Shown here piece by piece: positions 1-15,748 of a stretch of DNA of 64,000 nucleotides. Below the pieces are notes generated by a model. The model searched no databases and was not told the DNA's origin. It was given only the letters and a program-made list of their open reading frames with translations. The position numbers and the translations under genes were made by a program. The DNA is from Candidatus Pantoea persica (GTDB lineage: Bacteria; Pseudomonadota; Gammaproteobacteria; Enterobacterales; Enterobacteriaceae). The stretch's first letter is position 1. Each line of letters opens with the position of its first letter. The stretch is from contig NZ_SMDS01000010.1 in NCBI RefSeq assembly GCF_013753875.1, positions 414,498-478,497 on the forward strand, written 5' to 3'.

Positions 1-1035
1 ACGATCGGTCTCTTTGACGCGCCAGTTGTAGATGTTGCGCATCAGCGTCGTACCCTTCGCGAACAGCGCCGTGGTGGCGATAGTCATCGCGGCGTCGGGA
101 ATATGGTTCATATCCATATCGATGGCGTTCAGCTGGCCGGCGGTACAGGCGATATAGTCGCTGCCCCACTCCACGGTGGCGCCCATTTTTTCCAACACGT
201 CAGCGAAGCGGATATCGCCCTGCACGCTGTTGCGGCCGATGCCCGTGACGCGCACCGTTCCGCCCTTGATCGCTGCCGCCGCGAGGAAGTAGGAGGCGGA
301 GGAGGCGTCGCCCTCGACCAGATAGTCGCCCGGCGACTGATAACACTGCTGTGCTTTGACAACGAAGCGCTGATAGTTCTGGTTTTCTACCTCGACGCCG
401 AAACAGCGCATCAGATGTAGCGTAATGTCGATATAGGGCTTCGACACTAGCTCGCCTTTGATAGAGATAACGGCGTCGCGCTCGGCCAGCGGCGCGGTCA
501 TCAGCAGCGCAGTGAGAAACTGGCTGGAGACGCTGCCGTCCATGCTGACTTCACCACCGGTAAACCCACTCTTGAGACGCAGCGGCGGATAGTCGCTGTT
601 CTCCAGATAGTCGATCTGCGCGCCGCCCTGACGCAGCGCATCCACCAGATGGCCGATGGGACGTTCTTTCATGCGCGGTTCGCCGGTCAGCACGATATCC
701 TGCTCGCCGAGGCAAAGTACAGCCGCAAGCGGACGCATTGCCGTGCCGGCATTGCCGAGAAACAGCTCCAGCGGCTGAGCAGCGTGCAGCGGCCCCGCCT
801 GCCCCACCACTTCGCAGACGGTGCGGTCAGCAGAGAGGGTAAATTCGACGCCTAATGCCTGCAGGGCGTTCAGCATGTGCTTGACATCATCGCTGTCCAG
901 CAGGTTAGTCAGGCGCGTAGTGCCTTTCGCCAGCGCCGCTAGCAGCAGCGCGCGATTAGAAACGCTTTTTGAACCTGGCAGGTTAATGGTGCCGTCAACG
1001 CGTGCAATCGGTTGTAAGGTCAGGGAGTCCTGCAT
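1..1035 (-). CDS. aroA: 5-enolpyruvylshikimate-3-phosphate synthase, 3' end outside window
   Basis: Condenses phosphoenolpyruvate with shikimate-3-phosphate in the cytoplasmic shikimate pathway. The first 345 codons are present and the rest lies beyond the window edge. The protein opens [15 protein letters not shown] and carries the conserved [15 protein letters not shown] and [10 protein letters not shown] motifs of the PEP/shikimate site. The frame stays open to base 1 and ends within WRVKETDR, which matches the family's C-terminal third. It lies 80 nt downstream of serC, as in the classical serC-aroA operon, with a hairpin between them. I see no damage. The start at 1035 has a GGAG a few bases upstream. 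Confidence 0.95.
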   Translation of the reverse strand, partial: MQDSLTLQPIARVDGTINLPGSKSVSNRALLLAALAKGTTRLTNLLDSDDVKHMLNALQALGVEFTLSADRTVCEVVGQAGPLHAAQPLELFLGNAGTAMRPLAAVLCLGEQDIVLTGEPRMKERPIGHLVDALRQGGAQIDYLENSDYPPLRLKSGFTGGEVSMDGSVSSQFLTALLMTAPLAERDAVISIKGELVSKPYIDITLHLMRCFGVEVENQNYQRFVVKAQQCYQSPGDYLVEGDASSASYFLAAAAIKGGTVRVTGIGRNSVQGDIRFADVLEKMGATVEWGSDYIACTAGQLNAIDMDMNHIPDAAMTIATTALFAKGTTLMRNIYNWRVKETDR

Positions 1036-1050
1036 GTGAAACCAAATCTC

Positions 1051-1085
1051 CAAAAAAGTATAAAACCCCGCCATGAGACGGGGTA
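1051..1085 (-). terminator. serC-aroA intercistronic terminator/attenuator
   Basis: On the minus strand a 6-bp stem, ACCCCG with CGGGGT (plus 1065-1070 and 1079-1084), is followed by a T-rich tail. It sits between serC and aroA. A partial terminator at this place would set the aroA:serC ratio, as inferred for other enterics. Confidence 0.65.
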
Positions 1086-1115
1086 TGAAGTCAGCGCCAG
1101 CGTAACGGCCAGGGA

Positions 1116-2201
1116 TTAGCCGTGGCGACGCGCGAAGTCAGTCATAAAGTCGGTCAGCGTCTTCACGCCTTCCAGCGGCATCGCATTATAGATCGATGCG
1201 CGCATGCCGCCTACCACGCGATGGCCTTTGAGCGCATGCAGGCCAGCGCTGAACGACTCTTCGAGGAACAGCTTGTCCAGCGCAGCATCCGCCAGCTGGA
1301 AAGGCACGTTCATACGCGAACGGTTTTCTACGGCGACGTTATTGCGGTAAAAGTCGCTGCCATCGATAACGCCGTACAGCAGATCGGCTTTGGCCTGATT
1401 GATCTTGTCAATTTCGCCTACGCCGCCCTTCTCTTTCAGCCATTTGAAAACCAGGCCCGAAAGATACCATGCAAAGGTCGGCGGCGTATTGAACATAGAG
1501 TCGTTCTCCGCCAGCACCTGATAATCGAGAATAGAAGGCACCGATGACCGGGCTTTTCCCAGCAAATCGTCACGCACGATCACGATGGTCAACCCCGCCG
1601 GGCCGATATTCTTTTGCGCACCGGCGTAGATCACGCCATAGCGGCTAACCTCCAGCGGACGTGACAGGATAGTCGAGGAGAGATCCGCCACCACAACTTT
1701 GTTGCCGAAGTCAGGCTGCTCGTCGATCGCGATGCCGTCGATGGTTTCGTTCGGACAGTAGTGTACGTAGGCGTCGTCACTGCTCAGCGACCACTGGCTC
1801 ATCGGCAGAATGGCACGCTTGCCGTCGCGCGTGGTTTTCACGTCCAGCATGCGCGGGGTGCAGTATTTCTCCGCTTCCTTAATGGCGCTGTGCGCCCAGT
1901 AGCCGCCGTCAATGTAGACCGCCGTCGCGGCGTCGCCTAGTAGGTTGCCCGGTACGGCAGCAAACTGCGCGCGCGCGCCGCCGTGGCAGAATAAAACTTT
2001 GTAATTAGCCGGGATTTTTAGCAGATCGCGTAAGTCCTGCTCCGCCTCTTCCGCGACCTTGATAAACTCTTTGCTGCGATGGCTGATTTCCATAACGGAG
2101 GTTCCCAGGCCGTGCCAGTTTGTCAGTTCTTGTTCTGCACGACGGAGCACTTCCACCGGCAGCATTGCTGGACCGGAACTAAAATTATAAATCTGCGCCA
2201 T
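1116..2201 (-). CDS. serC: phosphoserine/phosphohydroxythreonine aminotransferase
   Basis: A PLP enzyme of serine synthesis, and also of pyridoxal phosphate synthesis, that transaminates 3-phosphohydroxypyruvate with glutamate. The 361-residue length equals the family norm. The N-terminus is [15 protein letters not shown], and the Schiff-base lysine lies in [13 protein letters not shown] at about residue 197. The C-terminus keeps [14 protein letters not shown], a class V aminotransferase signature. A purine-rich RBS (GAGGGGAA) precedes the ATG. It is the first gene of serC-aroA and appears intact. Confidence 0.97.
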   Translation of the reverse strand: MAQIYNFSSGPAMLPVEVLRRAEQELTNWHGLGTSVMEISHRSKEFIKVAEEAEQDLRDLLKIPANYKVLFCHGGARAQFAAVPGNLLGDAATAVYIDGGYWAHSAIKEAEKYCTPRMLDVKTTRDGKRAILPMSQWSLSSDDAYVHYCPNETIDGIAIDEQPDFGNKVVVADLSSTILSRPLEVSRYGVIYAGAQKNIGPAGLTIVIVRDDLLGKARSSVPSILDYQVLAENDSMFNTPPTFAWYLSGLVFKWLKEKGGVGEIDKINQAKADLLYGVIDGSDFYRNNVAVENRSRMNVPFQLADAALDKLFLEESFSAGLHALKGHRVVGGMRASIYNAMPLEGVKTLTDFMTDFARRHG

Positions 2202-2512
2202 TTCCCCTCACCACGTTTATCCAGAACGATTATTAATTGCTTACCGGTTTTATCACCGCCTCTGGATGCCTGCAATGATAAATTGGGAAGGGATCACATT
2301 TCCTGAATCTGCCGCCCCGCAGCTTATTTCACAAATACAACGCGCCGCGAAATTTTGTGAGGTGTTGCGTTTTCAGGGCGATCGGCGCGCGCCGGGCCGC
2401 GTTTCAGGGAAAATAGCCGTGGAGAAATTTCTGCCGTCTTCATAGCGCCGCGCCGGCAAAATCCCCATCATTACGCACTTTACGCCCACCTATATATTGA
2501 GAGAGCGGCTTC
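2202..2512. other. divergent intergenic region between serC and ycaO
   Basis: 311 nt with no supportable ORF. It should hold the divergent promoters of serC (leftward) and ycaO (rightward). I see no convincing operator or RNA gene. Confidence 0.6.
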
Positions 2513-3990
2513 ATGACGCAAACGTTCATTCCCGATAAAAACGCAGCACTGGAAGATTCCATCGCGCGCTTCCAGCAAAAGCTGATCGACCTTGGCTTTA
2601 ATATTCGAAGAAGCCTCCTAGCTTAACCTGGTTCTTCACATCTGTTCCGTGCATATTCGCGACCATGATTGCCCGCTCTGCTTCACTAACGGCAAAGGCG
2701 CCAGCAAAAAGGCGGCGCTGGCGTCGGCGCTGAGCGAATATTTCGAACGCCTCTCGACCAACTACTTTTTTGCTGATTTCTGGCTCGGCAAATCGATCGC
2801 AAACGGCGATTTCGTTCACTATCCCAATGAAAAATGGTTCCCGCTGCCTGCGGACGGCTCGCTGCCGGACGGCATTCTCGATGCAGGCCTGCGTGCCTTC
2901 TACGATCCCGACGACGCGCTGACCGAGCCAGAACTGGTGGATCTGCAGTCGGGCAACGCCGAGCGCGGCATCTGAGCCCTGCCCTTTACGCGCCAGTCCG
3001 GCCAGCAGACGGTCTATATCCCGATGAATATCATCGGCAACCTTTAATGTCTCGAACGGCATGTCTGCGGCCCCCCCTAATGAAGCGCACGAGTAGGGCC
3101 TCTCTGAAGTGTTCGAACGCTATATCAAAAACCGCATCATCGCCGAAGCGATCAGCCTGCCGGCGATTCCTGCCAGCGTGATGCATCGCTATCCTGGCGT
3201 GATTGAAGCTATTGACCGTCTCGAAGCGGAAGGCTTCCCGATTTTCGCCTATGACGCCTCGCTGGTCGGCAACTACCCGGTGATATGCGTCGTACTGTTC
3301 AACCCGTAGAACGGCACCTGCTTCGCCTCATTCGGCGCCCATCCCGATTTCGGCGTCGCGCTTGAGCGTACCGTGACCGAGCTGCTGCAGGGCCGCGGCC
3401 TGAAGGATCTTGACGTCTTTACGCCGCCGACCTTTGACGATGAAGAAGTCGCCGAGCATGCCAACCTGTAGACGCACTTTATCGATATCGATATCGATAT
3501 CGATACCAGCGGCCTGATCTCCTGGGATCTGTTCAAAGAGAAAGCGGATTATCCCTTTGTTGACTGGTTTTTCAGTGGCACCACGCAGGAAGAGTTAGCC
3601 ACGCTGATGACGATTTTCGCTAAGGAAAACAAAGAAGTTTATATCGTCAATTACGATCACCCCGGCGTCTACGCCTGTCGCATTATCGTGCCGGGCATGT
3701 CCGATATCTGTCCGGCTGAAGATTTGCTACTGGCAAATAACAATATGGACGCCAGCCTGCGCGATACGCTTTTGTCGCTGCCCGCCAGCAACTGGAATTC
3801 GGAAGAGTATCTCGACCTGATTGCGCAGCTGGATGAAGAAGGCCACGACGATTTTACTCGCGTGCGCGAGCTGCTTGGCCTGGCGAGCGGCAAGGACAAC
3901 GGCTGGTACACGCTGCGTATCGGCGAGCTGAAGGCAATGCTGGCGCTGGCGGGCGGCGATCTCGATCAGGCGCTGATCTGGACCGAATAG
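2513..3990 (+). pseudogene. ycaO: ycaO, S12 methylthiolation accessory protein, degraded
   Basis: YcaO is an ATP-binding protein that in E. coli assists RimO in beta-methylthiolation of ribosomal protein S12. The frame opens MTQTFIPDKNAALEDSIARF and can be followed for about 490 residues in pieces. Lesions include a 1-nt shift near 2607 followed by TAG for Trp, TGA for Cys near 2973, TAAT for Tyr near 3045, and TAG codons near 3094, 3308 and 3470. An ATCGAT repeat expansion lies at 3481-3504. The reading ends in LIWTE and TAG at 3988, where the sequence passes directly into the 3' part of ycaD on the other strand. The last 100 or so residues are missing. Not functional as it stands. Confidence 0.93.
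3481..3504. repeat. (ATCGAT)4 hexanucleotide repeat inside ycaO
   Basis: Four perfect tandem copies of ATCGAT, encoding an Ile-Asp repeat. E. coli YcaO has a short FIDSSGL here, so the repeat looks like an in-frame slippage expansion of about four codons in a gene already inactive. Confidence 0.8.
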
Positions 3991-4882
3991 TACGAAGAGC
4001 GCCGGCGCCATCGCGGCGTTGCTCAGCATGGCAATCGCTCCCAGAATCACGACAAATACCTGAACGCGCAGCACCAGCAGGCGGCCAAAGCGATCGGCAA
4101 GGCGACCGATAGGTCACTGTCCGACGATACCGGCGCTGACCAGTAGCGCCATCCAGTAGCCGACGCTGGCGTCGCTAATGCCCTGATGGAAGAGATAGAG
4201 CGGCATCAGGCCATAGAGCGATCCCAGCACGATGCCGGAAATCACGCAACCATTAAAGCCCAACCTTGAGCTGCGGCGACGCAGCATCGGCCAGATTTTG
4301 CCCGGCGCGGCGTCGGTAGCTTCGCTTCCGGCGGTGATTTCGATAAAAACCAGCGGCAGAATGGCGCACAGCATCAGCGCGGTCAGCCAGGGGATCACGC
4401 TGAACAGCGCCGTCGGCACCTTGCTTACCAGTAGTTGGCCTGCGACAGTGCCCAGATAGTGGACAATCATATAGGCGTATAGGCGGCGAGCAGCTGACCA
4501 CGGTTCGCACCGTGCCGCTGCACAGCAGCGCGCTCTCGACCACGACCCAGATCAGCGCGCAGCCGATGCCGGCGCAAAAACGCAGCGTCGACCAAGCCCA
4601 GAAGCCCTCTGTCATCACTAAACCTGCCGTCGCCACTGCAAACACCAGCGTGGCGAAATAGTAACTGCAGTTGAATCCGTACTGCTTAATCAGCCAGTCG
4701 GCAACCAGCGTGCCCAGCAGGTTACCCATGTAGAAAGAGGAACTCAAGACGCCTACCTGTCAGGTGGTCAGCGCGTCGTGAGTCAGCCACAGCGGCACCA
4801 GCGTATTGAGCACGGCAATTGCGATCGTCAGCAAAAGCAGGCCGCAAAACAGCAGCACCACAGGACGTGACCATGTGGACAT
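3988..4882 (-). pseudogene. ycaD: ycaD, MFS transporter, truncated and interrupted
   Basis: A 12-TM major facilitator family protein of unknown substrate. It opens [19 protein letters not shown] at 4882. A TGA at 4760-4762 replaces the Trp of the family's STWQVGV segment. A frameshift lies near 4490-4510, after the ESALLCSGT motif. The reading then continues through [15 protein letters not shown] to about residue 290 ([10 protein letters not shown]), where it stops at the junction with ycaO. The C-terminal quarter is missing. In E. coli the genes between ycaD and ycaO include pflA, pflB and focA, so a deletion has joined two convergent gene ends. Confidence 0.92.
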
Positions 4883-5138
4883 AGGGATAAAACCAAGAAG
4901 AGAGGAAGTTGCACGCAGTTTGCCACTGCGTAAATTAAAGGAAAAGCACAATAATCTGACACTGCACATTTTGCTGCAAGATAATTTAATTTATTTATCT
5001 TCAGTAGGTTATGGGAAGGTTAAACGCTACCTCTCGCTGCGCTATCTTCATGAAAAACATCATTTTTATCTTTGCCAGCCTAGATAATGTCGATAACGTT
5101 TATTTCTGATAAGTTTCTGCTGCGCGCTAAATCAGGCA

Positions 5139-5168
5139 ATAAAAAAACCCGGACGCGTCCGGGTTTTC
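5139..5168 (-). terminator. serS rho-independent terminator
   Basis: A perfect 8-bp GC stem, CCCGGACG/CGTCCGGG (plus 5148-5163), followed on the minus strand by a run of seven T. It lies 12 nt downstream of the serS stop. Confidence 0.9.
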
Positions 5169-5180
5169 TCTGTTACTCGC

Positions 5181-7917
<2,737 letters not shown>

Positions 7918-7924
7918 GCTTACC

Positions 7925-8536
7925 TCACTGACGTTGATCGTCTACCGTCACTCCCTGCGGCGGCGTGAAGGTAAACTTATCCGGGCTGATCGCGCCGTTT
8001 TTCTGGCTTTTCAACTGGTAGCTGCTACGCTGCCCATCCTGCTCAATGGCGCTGAACTGATTGATGGTACCTGCCGAGGTGACATTCAGGGTGAACTGCT
8101 TCAGGTTGCCGTCGCTGCTTTTCGGCGTCAGTTCGAAAGCGTCGCCCTGCTGTTTGATATTGTACTGCTGCCAGTCGCTCGGCTGATTGCGCGCAATCAG
8201 CACAAAGGGCGTGTTGCTGGTGGCGTTTTTCAGCAGGCTGACGCTCGCCTGCTCAACGAATGGATTATAAAACCACAGGTTTTTGCCGTCGGAAATGATC
8301 ACGCTTTCGTCCGGCGCGGTCATATGCCAGTTAAACAGACTGGGACGTTTGACCCAGAGTTCGCCTTCCCCTTCCTGCACGTTGGCGCCGCTGCTGTCGG
8401 TGACCTTCTGCGTGAAGCTGGCGTGAAAGCTGTTCACCTTGCTCAGACGCTGCTGCAGTTCGCTGGAGGCGTCCGCCATTACGCTGGTAGAAGCAAAGAT
8501 GGCCAGCAGGCCAGGCATGATTACGCTTAATTTCAT
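7925..8536 (-). CDS. lolA: outer-membrane lipoprotein carrier protein LolA
   Basis: A periplasmic chaperone that takes mature lipoproteins from LolCDE to LolB. The 203 residues equal E. coli LolA. The start at 8536 gives a Sec signal peptide ([23 protein letters not shown], cut near residue 21); upstream in-frame ATGs add sequence foreign to the family. The [11 protein letters not shown] and [13 protein letters not shown] segments of the hydrophobic half-barrel are intact. It lies between ftsK and rarA on the same strand. Confidence 0.96.
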   Translation of the reverse strand: MKLSVIMPGLLAIFASTSVMADASSELQQRLSKVNSFHASFTQKVTDSSGANVQEGEGELWVKRPSLFNWHMTAPDESVIISDGKNLWFYNPFVEQASVSLLKNATSNTPFVLIARNQPSDWQQYNIKQQGDAFELTPKSSDGNLKQFTLNVTSAGTINQFSAIEQDGQRSSYQLKSQKNGAISPDKFTFTPPQGVTVDDQRQ

Positions 8537-8662
8537 CTGCTCTGATTCCTTATTAATTTCAACCCAGTTCATAACGTTTTCATTCTGGTCGCCGTTTCGG
8601 CATTGGGCCAGGAGAAAAACCCGAAAGCATAATCTGATATGGGGATAAACGTCGCCTGAACA

Positions 8663-8686
8663 ATGGGCCAGTAAAAACTGGCCCAT
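8663..8686 (-). terminator. ftsK downstream hairpin
   Basis: A perfect 10-bp inverted repeat (ATGGGCCAGT / ACTGGCCCAT) with an AAAA loop, 26 nt past the ftsK stop. It has no good T tract on the minus strand, so it is a weak terminator or an RNA-stabilising hairpin between ftsK and lolA. Confidence 0.6.
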
Positions 8687-8712
8687 GATTGTTTGTTGCA
8701 AAGCGCGTCGCG

Positions 8713-11700
8713 CTACATCTCGTGAGGTGGCGGCGAAAGCACCTCGCGGTTGCCGTTGTGGCCTGGCTCCGAGACGATGCCCTGCGCCTCCATCTGTTCG
8801 ATGATGCGCGCGGCGCGGTTATAGCCGATACGGAACTGACGCTGTACGCCGGAAATCGATGCGCGACGCTTGTCGACGACAAAGGCGACCGCCTGATCGA
8901 ACAGCGGATCGAGCTCTTCGTCACCCTCCAGACCGCCGCCGCCTTCGCTCTCTTCGCCCGCGGTAATGCTGTCGATATATTGCGGACATCCGCGCGCCTT
9001 CCAGTCCTGCACCACGGCGTGCACTTCCTGATCGCGCACAAAGGCGCCGTGCACGCGCACCGGCATTGAGGAGTTCGGCGGCATATAGAGCATGTCGCCC
9101 ATTCCCAGCAGCGATTCAGCGCCGCTCTGATCGAGGATGGTGCGCGAGTCGATTTTGCTGGAGACGGTAAAGGCGATGCGCGTCGGAATGTTGGCCTTGA
9201 TCAGGCCGGTGATCACATCTACCGAAGGACGCTGGGTAGCAAGCACCAGGTGAATGCCCGCCGCGCGCGCTTTCTGCGCCAGACGCGCGATCAGCTCTTC
9301 CACTTTCTTGCCGACCGCCATCATCAGATCGGCAAACTCATCCACCATCACCACGATGTAGGGCAGTTTTTCCAGCACCGGCGGCGTGGTGTCCATGCTG
9401 TCACCCGGCTTCCAGAACGGATCGGGGATAGGGCGGCCCATCGCTTCGGCCTGTTCGACCTTCTCGTTGTAGCCCGCCAGATTACGAACGCCCAGCGCCG
9501 ACATCAGCTTATAGCGACGCTCCATCTCGCCGACGCTCCAGCGCAACGCGTTGGCGGCGTCCTTCATGTCGGTGACGACTTCGGTCAGCAGATGCGGAAT
9601 GCCTTCATACACCGACAGCTCGAGCATTTTAGGGTCGATCATGATGAAGCGCACCTCTTCCGGCGTCGCCTTGTAGAGCATGCTGATAATCATAGTGTTG
9701 ACGCCGACCGATTTACCGGAGCCGGTGGTACCGGCTACCAGCAGGTGCGGCATCTTCGCCAGATCCGCAACCACAGGCTGGCCGGCGATATCCTTGCCCA
9801 ATACCACCGCAAGCGGCGACGGGTTATCGCGGAATTTGGCGCAGTCCAGCACTTCGCGCAGGTAGACGGTCTGGCGATGCTTGTCCGGCAACTCCAGGCC
9901 AACGTAGGGCTTGCCGGGGATCACTTCAACCACGCGCACGGCGACCGCAGAGAGCGAACGCGCCAAATCGCGCGACAGGTTGGAGATGCGCGCGGCTTTA
10001 ACGCCCGGTGCCAGATCCAGCTCGAATCGGGTGATTACCGGTCCAGGCGAGATGCCGACCACTTCCGCTTTGACACGGTAATCCGCCAGACGCGCCTCTA
10101 CCAGACGCGCCGTTTGCTCAAGAGCAAACATATCGACCGGCTCCTCCTCCGCCGGCGGCGGCGTCAACAGATCCAGCGTCGGCAGCGGCGTAGAAGGTTT
10201 CTCCAGCAGCTGGTTATGGTGCATAAGGAAGGGGTGAATCAGGCTGTTATGCAGCGAATCGCTCTGCGCCGCGGCGGGCGCTTCCTCGACCGGCTCTGGC
10301 GCGGTGGCAGAACTACCATAGGCTGCATGGCCGCTTGATACGGGCGCAGCGGCAGGTGCGCTATAACTCGTGCGCTCGTTCGATACAGGAGCAGAAGCAG
10401 GTGCGCCGTAAGCGCCAGTGGCGGCGGGCCGCTCACCGGCAGGCTGCCCTTGCGGCGCAGCAGGAATAAAAGCGTATGACGCCGACACTGGCGCAACAGG
10501 CACAGCCGGCTGCGCAACGGGCGCGTCGGCAGGCAGCTGCCAAGCGGCATGCGTGGCCGCGGACGCCTCCGGTTCCGGCGCTCTGGCAATAGTGAACAGC
10601 GGCTCGTTTGGCCCGTCGTCCACCAGATCCTTCATCGGCGAGAAATCAAACGCCGCCGAGGTGTCGAGGCTGAAGGTCGGCGTCTGCTCTTCCTGCTCAG
10701 CGGCGCCGTAGCGCTGCTGTTGCTGGCTGGCGAAGGCGGCGCGCAGCTGCGCCTCCGCGTCGTCAGAGACCCATTCGGTCTGAGAGGCAGCGGACTCAGC
10801 GGAAGTTTCGGCGCGATGTTGCTCCTCGGCTTTCGCCTTCTCTTCCGCCATGCGTTGAGAAGGCAGCTTAATGCCGTAGGAAGCCAGCTCGCGGCGCGTC
10901 GGCAGTTTTACCGGATTGGGACGCGGCATCGCCGGGCCGATGCCCTGCTTCATCTGCTGGTTGTAGTCAACTTCAGGCGCCACGTCGAACAGCGGCGCAG
11001 CCGCGGCCTGAGCAACTGTCGCCGTAGCGGCGCCTGCGGCGACGGGCAGCACATCCGCATCACGCCAGTTGCCCATTTTCGGCCCTTCATCCTCTTCCCA
11101 GCCGATAAAGGCAGAAGCGGGCTGTCCCTGAGGCGCGTCGGAAGCGTAGCGCGGCGCCTCTGCGGTTGCTGGCGCGTCAGAAGCCGTATCGAATGCAGCA
11201 CATGGCGGCGTGCCCGCAGAGGTTTCCGGCTGCGCCTGCGGCATCTCGAATGTATAGCGCGGCGGCGTGTCTGCAGGCATTTCCGGCTGCGTCTGCGGCT
11301 CGTCGAACGCCGCACGCGGCGGCTGCGCGGCAGCAGACAGATCAGGCTGGGCTGGCGCAACGTCCGGCGCGAAAGCGCCAGCGACGCTATGAGGCGCAGC
11401 GATTGCTCCGCCCGCGGCGGCCACTGTCGCGACGGCTGGCTGTGCAGCAGGCGCCGCGGCGTGCGTCGGCGCGGCAGAGGATGGCGTTCTGGCGACTTCG
11501 GAGGTCGCGCTTAATGCCCTGTCCGTCGCCGTGGCCGCTTTGGCCAGCAACGAATCGGCAGGCGGCTGCGCGACCTGCTCGCCACTGGCGCGCGGCGCCG
11601 TATCGGCGTCGATAACGTCGTCCTCTTCCTGCCAGGGCTCATCGCGGCGCGAGCGGTTGCTGGCGAAGGTCAGCACGCCCATCACGACGCCGCCGATGCG

Positions 11701-12264
11701 CTCGGCGATGGTGAGCCAAGACCAGCCGGTGTACAGCGTAATGCCAGCCGCCCAGACGCAGAGCAGCGCCAGCGTGTCGGTCATCGGATTAAACCAGGGC
11801 GCGATAGCGTTGATGACCAAGCTGCCGATCACGCCGCCCGACGCGAAATACCAGATATCATCGGCATTGAGCGCCGCCAGACCGCAGGTGGTGACCACCA
11901 ACGCCAGCACGCCGATCAGGCGCAGGCCAATGGCGAAATAGTCGATGTAATCCTGCTGTTCGCGCTGGCGGAAAGCGATCCAGCACTGGCCGACAATCAC
12001 CGACGGAATGGCATAGGCCATGATGCCGAAAATAAACAGCAGCGTATCCGCCAGCCAGGCGCCCATGCCGCCGCCCAGGTTATGAATCGGCTTATGCCAG
12101 GTAGTTTGCGACCAGCTCGGGTCGGATGGATTGAAGCTGACGAGGGAAACCATCAGATAGACGGCGAAAAGTGAGACGAGAATAAGCAACGCTTCCAGCA
12201 GACGACATCCACTGCTAAGCGGTTTTAACGAAACTTCTTTATCTTCGGTGTATTCCTGGCTCAA
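8713..12264 (-). CDS. ftsK: DNA translocase FtsK
   Basis: A septal DNA pump that couples division to chromosome dimer resolution through XerCD. The N-terminal 200 residues hold the four to five membrane segments of the division domain, starting at [20 protein letters not shown]. Residues 200-700 form an Ala/Pro/Gln-rich low-complexity linker. The motor carries Walker [17 protein letters not shown] near residue 850 and Walker [15 protein letters not shown]. The winged-helix gamma domain that reads KOPS ([20 protein letters not shown]) ends the protein. At 1183 residues it is about 145 shorter than E. coli FtsK, all in the linker, whose length varies naturally. The stop is TAG. Confidence 0.97.
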   Translation of the reverse strand: MSQEYTEDKEVSLKPLSSGCRLLEALLILVSLFAVYLMVSLVSFNPSDPSWSQTTWHKPIHNLGGGMGAWLADTLLFIFGIMAYAIPSVIVGQCWIAFRQREQQDYIDYFAIGLRLIGVLALVVTTCGLAALNADDIWYFASGGVIGSLVINAIAPWFNPMTDTLALLCVWAAGITLYTGWSWLTIAERIGGVVMGVLTFASNRSRRDEPWQEEDDVIDADTAPRASGEQVAQPPADSLLAKAATATDRALSATSEVARTPSSAAPTHAAAPAAQPAVATVAAAGGAIAAPHSVAGAFAPDVAPAQPDLSAAAQPPRAAFDEPQTQPEMPADTPPRYTFEMPQAQPETSAGTPPCAAFDTASDAPATAEAPRYASDAPQGQPASAFIGWEEDEGPKMGNWRDADVLPVAAGAATATVAQAAAAPLFDVAPEVDYNQQMKQGIGPAMPRPNPVKLPTRRELASYGIKLPSQRMAEEKAKAEEQHRAETSAESAASQTEWVSDDAEAQLRAAFASQQQQRYGAAEQEEQTPTFSLDTSAAFDFSPMKDLVDDGPNEPLFTIARAPEPEASAATHAAWQLPADAPVAQPAVPVAPVSASYAFIPAAPQGQPAGERPAATGAYGAPASAPVSNERTSYSAPAAAPVSSGHAAYGSSATAPEPVEEAPAAAQSDSLHNSLIHPFLMHHNQLLEKPSTPLPTLDLLTPPPAEEEPVDMFALEQTARLVEARLADYRVKAEVVGISPGPVITRFELDLAPGVKAARISNLSRDLARSLSAVAVRVVEVIPGKPYVGLELPDKHRQTVYLREVLDCAKFRDNPSPLAVVLGKDIAGQPVVADLAKMPHLLVAGTTGSGKSVGVNTMIISMLYKATPEEVRFIMIDPKMLELSVYEGIPHLLTEVVTDMKDAANALRWSVGEMERRYKLMSALGVRNLAGYNEKVEQAEAMGRPIPDPFWKPGDSMDTTPPVLEKLPYIVVMVDEFADLMMAVGKKVEELIARLAQKARAAGIHLVLATQRPSVDVITGLIKANIPTRIAFTVSSKIDSRTILDQSGAESLLGMGDMLYMPPNSSMPVRVHGAFVRDQEVHAVVQDWKARGCPQYIDSITAGEESEGGGGLEGDEELDPLFDQAVAFVVDKRRASISGVQRQFRIGYNRAARIIEQMEAQGIVSEPGHNGNREVLSPPPHEM

Positions 12265-12300
12265 GAGAACTCTCCAGGTGCCTGTAAATTATGAAGGCAA

Positions 12301-12324
12301 CAGCGTCGGGCTTGCCCGACGCTG
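12301..12324 (-). terminator. lrp downstream hairpin
   Basis: A perfect 10-bp stem (CAGCGTCGGG / CCCGACGCTG) with a CTTG loop in the 119-nt gap between lrp and ftsK. There is no strong T run. It is probably the lrp terminator or a processing hairpin. Confidence 0.6.
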
Positions 12325-12383
12325 GTCCTGTATGAATTCACAGGAGTGTATCGAAATCTCACAGGTTTTGCACCTGCGCTACG

Positions 12384-12878
12384 TTATCGGGTTTTAATCA
12401 CCAAGCGATTGCTCTGTTTGACCTCTTCCATCACCACATAGGTACGCGTGTCGTTCACGCCTGGCAGCCGCAACAGGGTCTCGCCCAGCAGTTTACGATA
12501 GGCGGACATGTCCGGCACGCGGGTTTTCAGCAGATAGTCGAAATCACCAGAAACCAGGTGACACTCTTGAGTTTCCTCAAGTTTTTGCACGGCGGCGTTA
12601 AATTGCTCAAACACATCCGGCGCACCACGATTCAGAGTAATCTCAACGAAAACCAGCAGCGACGCATCAAGATAGTGTGGGTTAAGTTGCGCGGTGTAGC
12701 CGAGAATGAAACCCTGACGCTCCAGACGACGCACACGCTCAAGACATGGCGTAGGCGATAATCCTACGCGCTTGGAAAGTTCTACGTTGGAAATACGACC
12801 ATCTTTCTGAAGTTCATTCAGGATGTTTCTGTCGATTCTGTCGAGATCCTTTCCGGGGCGTTTCTTATTGTCTACCAT
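12384..12878 (-). CDS. lrp: leucine-responsive regulatory protein
   Basis: A global feast/famine regulator. It has 164 residues, as in E. coli, from MVDNKKRPGKDLDRIDRN; the in-frame upstream extension to 12917 is not family sequence. The helix-turn-helix lies at residues 30-55 (NVELSKRVGLSPTPCLERV). The RAM effector domain follows, with SGDFDYLLKTRVPDM near residue 110. It is complete and nearly identical to the enteric consensus, so it is under strong selection despite the surrounding decay. It sits upstream of ftsK and divergent from trxB. Confidence 0.97.
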   Translation of the reverse strand: MVDNKKRPGKDLDRIDRNILNELQKDGRISNVELSKRVGLSPTPCLERVRRLERQGFILGYTAQLNPHYLDASLLVFVEITLNRGAPDVFEQFNAAVQKLEETQECHLVSGDFDYLLKTRVPDMSAYRKLLGETLLRLPGVNDTRTYVVMEEVKQSNRLVIKTR

Positions 12879-14371
<1,493 letters not shown>

Positions 14372-14400
14372 GTTGTTAATCTCCTGATCTTAATTATCTG

Positions 14401-14428
14401 AGGCGACGGTTTTCCGGTCGCCTTTTTT
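14401..14428 (+). terminator. trxB rho-independent terminator
   Basis: Stem GGCGAC/GTCGCC (14402-14407 with 14417-14422) followed by six T, 30 nt after the trxB stop. Confidence 0.85.
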
Positions 14429-14492
14429 ATGCCGCCATGCTAGATTCGGGCGCCTGACCTGAAGAGAAAGCTTCATATCCTTTCTTTGGTGG

Positions 14493-15748
14493 ATGGCTAC
14501 GCTTAGAGTCACGAAACCCGGCAACAGGAACTTACCCCGCTGGCTACGCCAGCAACGCGCCTTCGGCGGCCGCTGGTTGCGCCTGGCCACGCTGTGCGGT
14601 CTGGCCAGCGTGCTAGTGATTATCGCCCAGGATGCCAACCGCCGTAACTTTATTGCGCTGGCGCGCCTGAGCGGCGACTTTCTCGATCGTATCCGCGTGC
14701 GCGAACCCCTGCGCCTGTTCCATCGCGCCGACGCTGAAACCGCCGCCATTGCCGCCTCGAACCACGATTTTCGCCAGCGTACCATGGAGGTGTTGCGTCT
14801 CGCCTTTCTCTCCTCTGCGGTGCAAGAGTTTTTCGCCTCGCTGGCGATTGCGGTGGTCGCGGTCTATTTCGGCTTTACCTATCTAGGCGAACTGCACTTT
14901 GGCCGTTGGGGGCAAAGCGTGACGCTGTTCGCCGGCTTCGTTGCCCTGCTTCTGGCGCCGGAATTTTTCCAGCTGCCGCGCGATCTTGGCGCCTTTTACC
15001 ATGCCAAAGCACAGACGGTCGGCGGCGCGGAAGCGATCGAGCGCTTTCTGCGTGACAGTCCGGCGCCTGAGGAGCCGGCGGGTTCGGCCAAGCTGGACGC
15101 CGACGCGGCGCAGACTGTCGTCGCCGAAAACCTGGTGGCGCTCAGCGCGGATAAAAAGATCCTCTGCGGCCCGCTCAGCTTTACCCTGCCAGCTGGCAAG
15201 CGCGTGGCGCTGGTGGGCAAGAGCGGCGCCGGAAAAACCGTGCTGATGAATGTGCTGCTCGGCTTTTTGCCCTGCGAGGGGTCGCTGCGCGTCAATGGCG
15301 TCGAACTGCGCGAGCTGAGTCGCACCCACTGGCATCAGCAGATAGCCTGGCTGAGCCAGAATCCTCAGCTGCCTGCCGAAACCCTTTGTGAAAATATCGT
15401 GATGGGCGGCGCGCAGCACGATAGTGCGCTGGACGCTCTGCTGGCGGAATGCGGCGTCAGCGAATTTTTACCGCGCCTCGCCGAGGGCCTCGCGTCGCGC
15501 GTCGGCGACGCGGGCGCAGGACTTTCCGTGGGTCAGGCGCAGCTTATCGCGCTGGCGCGCGCGCTCGACAAGGCGTCGCGCCAGCAGACCACCCTGATGA
15601 TCACCCACCAGCTTGACCAGCTGGCGCAGTGGGACGTTATCTGGGTAATGCAAGAGGGGTAGCTGGTGCAGCAAGCTGGCAGCAGCTCACCGCCGCGCCT
15701 GGACCGTTTCGCCAGCTGCTCTCGCATCGTCAACGGGAGACCGCTTAA
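14493..15748 (+). pseudogene. cydD: cydD, heterodimeric thiol exporter subunit, remnant
   Basis: CydDC is the ABC exporter of cysteine and glutathione needed to assemble cytochrome bd. The remnant joins LASVLVIIAQ directly to DANRRNFIALARLSG, an in-frame loss of about 150 residues covering several membrane helices. The nucleotide-binding domain keeps Walker A (LVGKSGAGKTVLMN), but about 29 residues carrying Walker B are deleted, so ARALDKASRQQTTLM runs on directly. A TAG at 15660-15662 and a frameshift follow. The start is also out of register by about 1 nt. Its TAA overlaps the cydC ATG, preserving the operon geometry. Confidence 0.93.

Noticed and set aside
9250..11514. Several long plus-strand frames opposite ftsK
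   Set aside because: They mirror the Ala/Pro/Gln-rich FtsK linker and motor; their Arg/His-rich composition is typical of antisense shadows.
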